Assembly: GCF_017115045.1 (NCBI RefSeq)
Contig: NZ_JABXKK010000092.1
Coordinates: 1 to 64,000, forward strand
Reading direction: 5' to 3'
DNA length: 64,000 nt
Source of the DNA: Nostoc sp. NMS8
Lineage (GTDB): Bacteria; Cyanobacteriota; Cyanobacteriia; Cyanobacteriales; Nostocaceae
This document shows, piece by piece, positions 60,870 through 64,000 of the stretch. The position numbers were made by a program, and so were the translations under genes. Position 1 is the stretch's first letter; the number at the start of each line of letters is the position of its first letter. A model generated the notes under the pieces. The model was not told the DNA's origin. It worked only from the letters and a program-made list of their open reading frames with translations, and did no database searches.

Positions 60870-61838
60870 ATGTTTTTACGTCGCTTCATCTATCTACTAT
60901 TATTAGGAGTTTTGATGTTTGTACTTGTTTCGGCTTGTAGCAGAAATTTGAATTATAGTGCTACAAGCTTAAAACAGGCAACGCAAAACTGCCGAAAGGT
61001 AGAACATTTGATGGGAAAGACTTGTATCCCTCTGCATCCACAACGAGTTATAACGATATGGTCAAGTTTTTTGGCTGATATTTTAGCATTGGGGATTAAA
61101 CCAATTGCAACGGGATATGATTCCAGTGAGCCTTTTCCAGAATATCTTCGAGACAAAGTAGATGGAGTTAATTTAATTGGAAACGAAAATGAACCAAACC
61201 TCGAAAAGATTTTGCTCCTGAAACCCGACCTAATTTTGGCTCATCCTTATATTCTGAATGTTTATTACAAGCAGATATCTACGATTTCGCCTACGGTCAT
61301 AATAGGGCATCCCGATTTACTTACTCGTCGTTGGGATCAAGATTTGGTAGACCTTGGCAAGGTCTTAAATAAAGAAGAAGCTGTCAATCAATTAATGAAA
61401 GAATATTGGCGGCGGATTGAAAAACTAGAACAAGCCTTGGGTAGTCGCCGTCACCAAATGCAGGTTTCAGTTGCTTCGATAAAACCATTATCTGGAATTT
61501 GGTCTTATGGCGAAAAAAGTCCTGTTGGCACAGTTCTTAATGATATTGGGCTAAAACGTCCATCCTCACAAAGGGGGAATTTTTTCTATATAGGAAATAT
61601 TTCTGAAGAGCGTCTGTCTGATATTGACGGTGATGTTCTCTTCTTTTTATCCTGGGGAAGCAAGAGTGCTAAGGAGACTTTAGAAAAGCTCCAACAAAAA
61701 CCTTTGTGGCGACAACTTAAAGCGATTCAACGAAATCAAGTTTATCTCGTAGACGGGTTGCGCTGGCATGAAGGCGATATCTTTGCAATCAATGCAATAA
61801 TTGATGACTTATTTAGATACCTGATCGGTACTCCTTAA
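60870..61838 (+). CDS. Iron-siderophore binding lipoprotein (FecB/FhuD type)
   Basis: 322 residues. The lipobox LVSAC gives a lipidated Cys at about 23. The type III periplasmic-binding fold is visible from HPQRVITIWSSFLADILALGIKPIATGY (in part HPQRVITIWSSF, LALGIKPIATGYDSS) through LLLKPDLILAHPY to the C-terminal NQVYLVDGLRWHEGD. It hands ferric siderophore to an inner-membrane ABC importer. The gene is 65 bp after the TonB receptor, but no permease or ATPase follows, so these lie elsewhere. Confidence 0.9.
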   Translation: MFLRRFIYLLLLGVLMFVLVSACSRNLNYSATSLKQATQNCRKVEHLMGKTCIPLHPQRVITIWSSFLADILALGIKPIATGYDSSEPFPEYLRDKVDGVNLIGNENEPNLEKILLLKPDLILAHPYILNVYYKQISTISPTVIIGHPDLLTRRWDQDLVDLGKVLNKEEAVNQLMKEYWRRIEKLEQALGSRRHQMQVSVASIKPLSGIWSYGEKSPVGTVLNDIGLKRPSSQRGNFFYIGNISEERLSDIDGDVLFFLSWGSKSAKETLEKLQQKPLWRQLKAIQRNQVYLVDGLRWHEGDIFAINAIIDDLFRYLIGTP

Positions 61839-62323
61839 TTCAATTTGAGGTAAACCAAACCTACAAATTTTCTTAACCGAACCGTATTGACTCAGCACTT
61901 TCTTTTTCAGGCTGACATATCTGCGAAAGGAGGCGCGCAGTTGAGCTAGACTTAATCCAATATCAGTAATATTACTTATAATTTTCAAAAAAATAGATTA
62001 TCTCCTACAGACACCGTAATGTTAATTTGTCTGCCTCTACAACGTAATTACAAGGCAAGATTAACAATCGATCGCTTGTCAAAAACATTGTTTTCTGGTT
62101 TAAATGAGGGGTCTGACTCTCTATTTATCATCTGTAGGAAAGGGTTTTGGTCAAGTCATCCTTATTAGTAATCAACTTCTGCCTAACTTCACAGGATGAC
62201 GCTGGCTGAACAAGCGATTAAACTATGGATAATGTCGAGCAACTGTTGCTTTTAACACCACTTACATAAATTTAATCTCATTGTTAAATCTAAAATCTCA
62301 TCCTGCTATATAAAATACCAGTT
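61839..62323. other. Gene-free interval before the cyclase gene
   Basis: 485 bp without a gene. AT-rich, with TATATAAAAT at about 62307-62316 as a possible -10 immediately ahead of the cyclase start. GCGAAAGGAGGCGCG near 61931 is not followed by a start codon. Confidence 0.45.
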
Positions 62324-64000
62324 ATGTCAGCGTATCAAGGAAGTTATGGGGAGACCACTGATGTGATTATTGGTGTTCACAACCAAGAAAACCTCGAATT
62401 ACAAGCGAATTCTGCTCCTGTGGGTGCTCTTACCACAAGACAAGGAACTTTTTCTACGTTTCTTGCTCCCCTGACTCAGGATACTTTCAAACAGGTAGTT
62501 AAGGATGTCGAGCAAAAATTACAGATTGTCCATCAAACCCTGTCAATGCTGGATTCTCATGGGTTTGAAACAATTCTGCAAGAAATGTTGCATTCGATTA
62601 CCTTAAAAACCGGGGAATTACTGGGGGCAGACCGGACGACGATATTTTTATTGGATGAGGAAAAACAAGAACTCTGGTCAATTTTAGCTGAGGGTGAAGG
62701 CGGTCGCTCTTTAGAAATTCGCATCCCCGCAAATAAAGGCATTGGTGGTGAAGTTGCCACTTTTAAAGAAGTTATTAATATTCCCTTTGATTTTTATAAC
62801 GATCCGCGATCGCATTTTGCCCAAGAACAAGAAAAAAGAACTGGCTATCGCACCTACACTATGTTAGCTTTGCCACTCTTAAATGAACATGGGCAATTAG
62901 TGGCAGTAGTACAATTACTGAATAAATTAAAATCTGGAAATAACCACGATGCTGCACTTGCAGAGCGCATTGATACCAGAGGTTTTAACCGTGTTGACGA
63001 ACAATTATTTCAAGAATTTGCCCCTTCAATTTGCCTGATTTTGGAATCCTCGCGCTCTTTTTATGTAGCTACCCAAAAACAAAGAGCGGTGGCGGCGCTG
63101 ATGAAGGCAATCAAGTCACTTTCTCAAAGCAGTCTTGACTTAGAAGACACCCTAAAGCGGGTGATGGATGAAGCCAAGGAACTGATGAATGCCGATCGCA
63201 GTACACTATGGTTAATAGACCGCGATCGCCATGAATTGTGGACGAAAATCACTCAGGATGATGGTTCAACGAAAGAGTTGCGAGTCCCCGTAGGTAAAGG
63301 TTTTGCTGGGATCGTCGCGGCTTCTGGCAAAAAGCTGAATATTGCCTTTGATTTGTACGATCATCCTGACTCGGAGACATCTCAAGAAAATGACCGGCAA
63401 AATGGCTATCGCACCTGTAGCTTGCTTTGTATGCCAGTCTTTAACGCCGATCAACAACTGATTGGCGTTACCCAACTATTAAATAAAAAGAAATCTGGTG
63501 ATTTTCCGCCCTATAATCCAGCTTATTCGCATAAAGCTCCCGACTGCTTCCAAGCTAGTTTTGACCGCAACGATGAAGAGTTTATGGAAGCTTTTAATAT
63601 TCAAGCGGGAGTAGCGCTGCAAAATGCCCAGTTGTTTGCCACAGTCAAGCAACAAGAACAAATGCAACGGGATATTTTGCGTAGTCTTTCCAATGGAGTA
63701 GTTTCCACTGATAAAACTGGGTTAATTATCGCCGCCAATGAAAGCGCCCAACGTTTACTAGGATTGGGAGTAGATGACCGTTTAGAAGGTAAATTAGTTA
63801 ATGATGTCATCGGCATCAAAGAAGGTGACTTTAGCAAGTGGTATCAGGATGCTTTACATGCAGTTGACTTAAAGGGTCGTCAGCAATATTACCCCGATCG
63901 CACACTTATAACCACTGGTACAGAACAGCATAGTATTAATTTATCGATTAACACCATTGCCGATGCTAGCGACCAAGAGCAAGTCCGTGGGGCGCTGGTA
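62324..64000 (+). CDS. cyaB1: GAF-GAF-PAS adenylate cyclase, CyaB1-like, cut by the window edge
   Basis: The frame runs open from ATG 62324 to the window end (559 codons), with no stop. GAF-A (about 75-235) includes LGADRTTIFLLDEEKQELWS and NIPFDFYNDPRSHFAQ; GAF-B (about 260-435) includes MNADRSTLWLIDRDRHELWT, FAGIVAASGKKLNI and FDLYDHPDSE, that is the NKFDE-like cAMP pocket region. A PAS domain begins near 455 (RDILRSLSNGVVSTDKTG). The order and wording match Anabaena CyaB1, in which cAMP binding to GAF-B activates the C-terminal class III cyclase. That catalytic part lies beyond the window, so cyclase activity is inferred. Confidence 0.9.
   Translation, partial: MSAYQGSYGETTDVIIGVHNQENLELQANSAPVGALTTRQGTFSTFLAPLTQDTFKQVVKDVEQKLQIVHQTLSMLDSHGFETILQEMLHSITLKTGELLGADRTTIFLLDEEKQELWSILAEGEGGRSLEIRIPANKGIGGEVATFKEVINIPFDFYNDPRSHFAQEQEKRTGYRTYTMLALPLLNEHGQLVAVVQLLNKLKSGNNHDAALAERIDTRGFNRVDEQLFQEFAPSICLILESSRSFYVATQKQRAVAALMKAIKSLSQSSLDLEDTLKRVMDEAKELMNADRSTLWLIDRDRHELWTKITQDDGSTKELRVPVGKGFAGIVAASGKKLNIAFDLYDHPDSETSQENDRQNGYRTCSLLCMPVFNADQQLIGVTQLLNKKKSGDFPPYNPAYSHKAPDCFQASFDRNDEEFMEAFNIQAGVALQNAQLFATVKQQEQMQRDILRSLSNGVVSTDKTGLIIAANESAQRLLGLGVDDRLEGKLVNDVIGIKEGDFSKWYQDALHAVDLKGRQQYYPDRTLITTGTEQHSINLSINTIADASDQEQVRGALV

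Overview
The window reads as chromosomal DNA of a filamentous, probably heterocyst-forming cyanobacterium close to Nostoc/Anabaena. The basis is the abundance of the HIP1 octamer GCGATCGC, the runs of short heptamer-type tandem repeats between genes, a beta-carboxysome operon (ccmK-ccmK-ccmL-ccmM-ccmN-ccmO), the cyanobacterial CO2-uptake NDH-1 genes (ndhF4-ndhD4-cupB), a plastoquinone-type prenyltransferase, a GUN4-domain protein, cyanobacterial Hfq beside dapF, and at the right edge a GAF-GAF adenylate cyclase that closely resembles Anabaena CyaB1. No rRNA, tRNA or CRISPR array was seen.

Layout. 0-7 kb: a secreted DUF2141 protein, a membrane protein joining a peptidoglycan-binding domain to HEAT repeats, an EamA exporter, a 1.4-kb gene-poor stretch rich in hairpins with a MITE-like insertion, and ppx. 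7-13.4 kb: the quinone prenyltransferase, a nested pair of MITE-like elements with a 21-bp tandem repeat, a sigma factor translationally coupled to a DUF1822 gene, an alpha/beta hydrolase whose base composition suggests transfer, and a PPC-repeat protein. 13.9-22.2 kb: dprA, a DUF1400-SGNH fusion, two coupled membrane genes, a membrane-anchored GUN4 protein, a SAM hydrolase, a 51-aa basic protein, aspS and an orphan HicB. 22.3-25.9 kb is a decayed zone: an htpX fragment, a chrB-like gene split by an intact IS630-type element, and an MFS gene without its 5' end, fused head to head with chrB.

26-29.6 kb: a two-RCK potassium-channel-like protein, then a fluoride riboswitch in front of a CLC-F fluoride exporter. 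29.8-42.2 kb is the inorganic-carbon block. ndhF4-ndhD4-cupB (CO2 hydration at an NDH-1 complex), trailed by a DUF2236/MpaB-like gene, is read leftward. ccmKKLMNO and a LysR regulator of CmpR/RbcR type are read rightward from the shared 650-bp intergenic region. Together they supply and house RuBisCO/carbonic anhydrase for CO2 concentration.

42.4-57.7 kb: MuiA-like protein, a cardiolipin-synthase/phosphodiesterase pair, an orphan membrane-fusion protein, an SDR, a TnpB element carrying a divergent 41-aa ribbon-helix-helix gene, dapF/hfq, a diguanylate cyclase, a CPA2 antiporter, a second SDR and a secreted protein of unknown function. 58-64 kb: an AMIN-TonB receptor with its iron-siderophore binding lipoprotein, then the truncated cyclase gene. 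Gene positions were refined by hand where a better start codon or ribosome binding site was visible.
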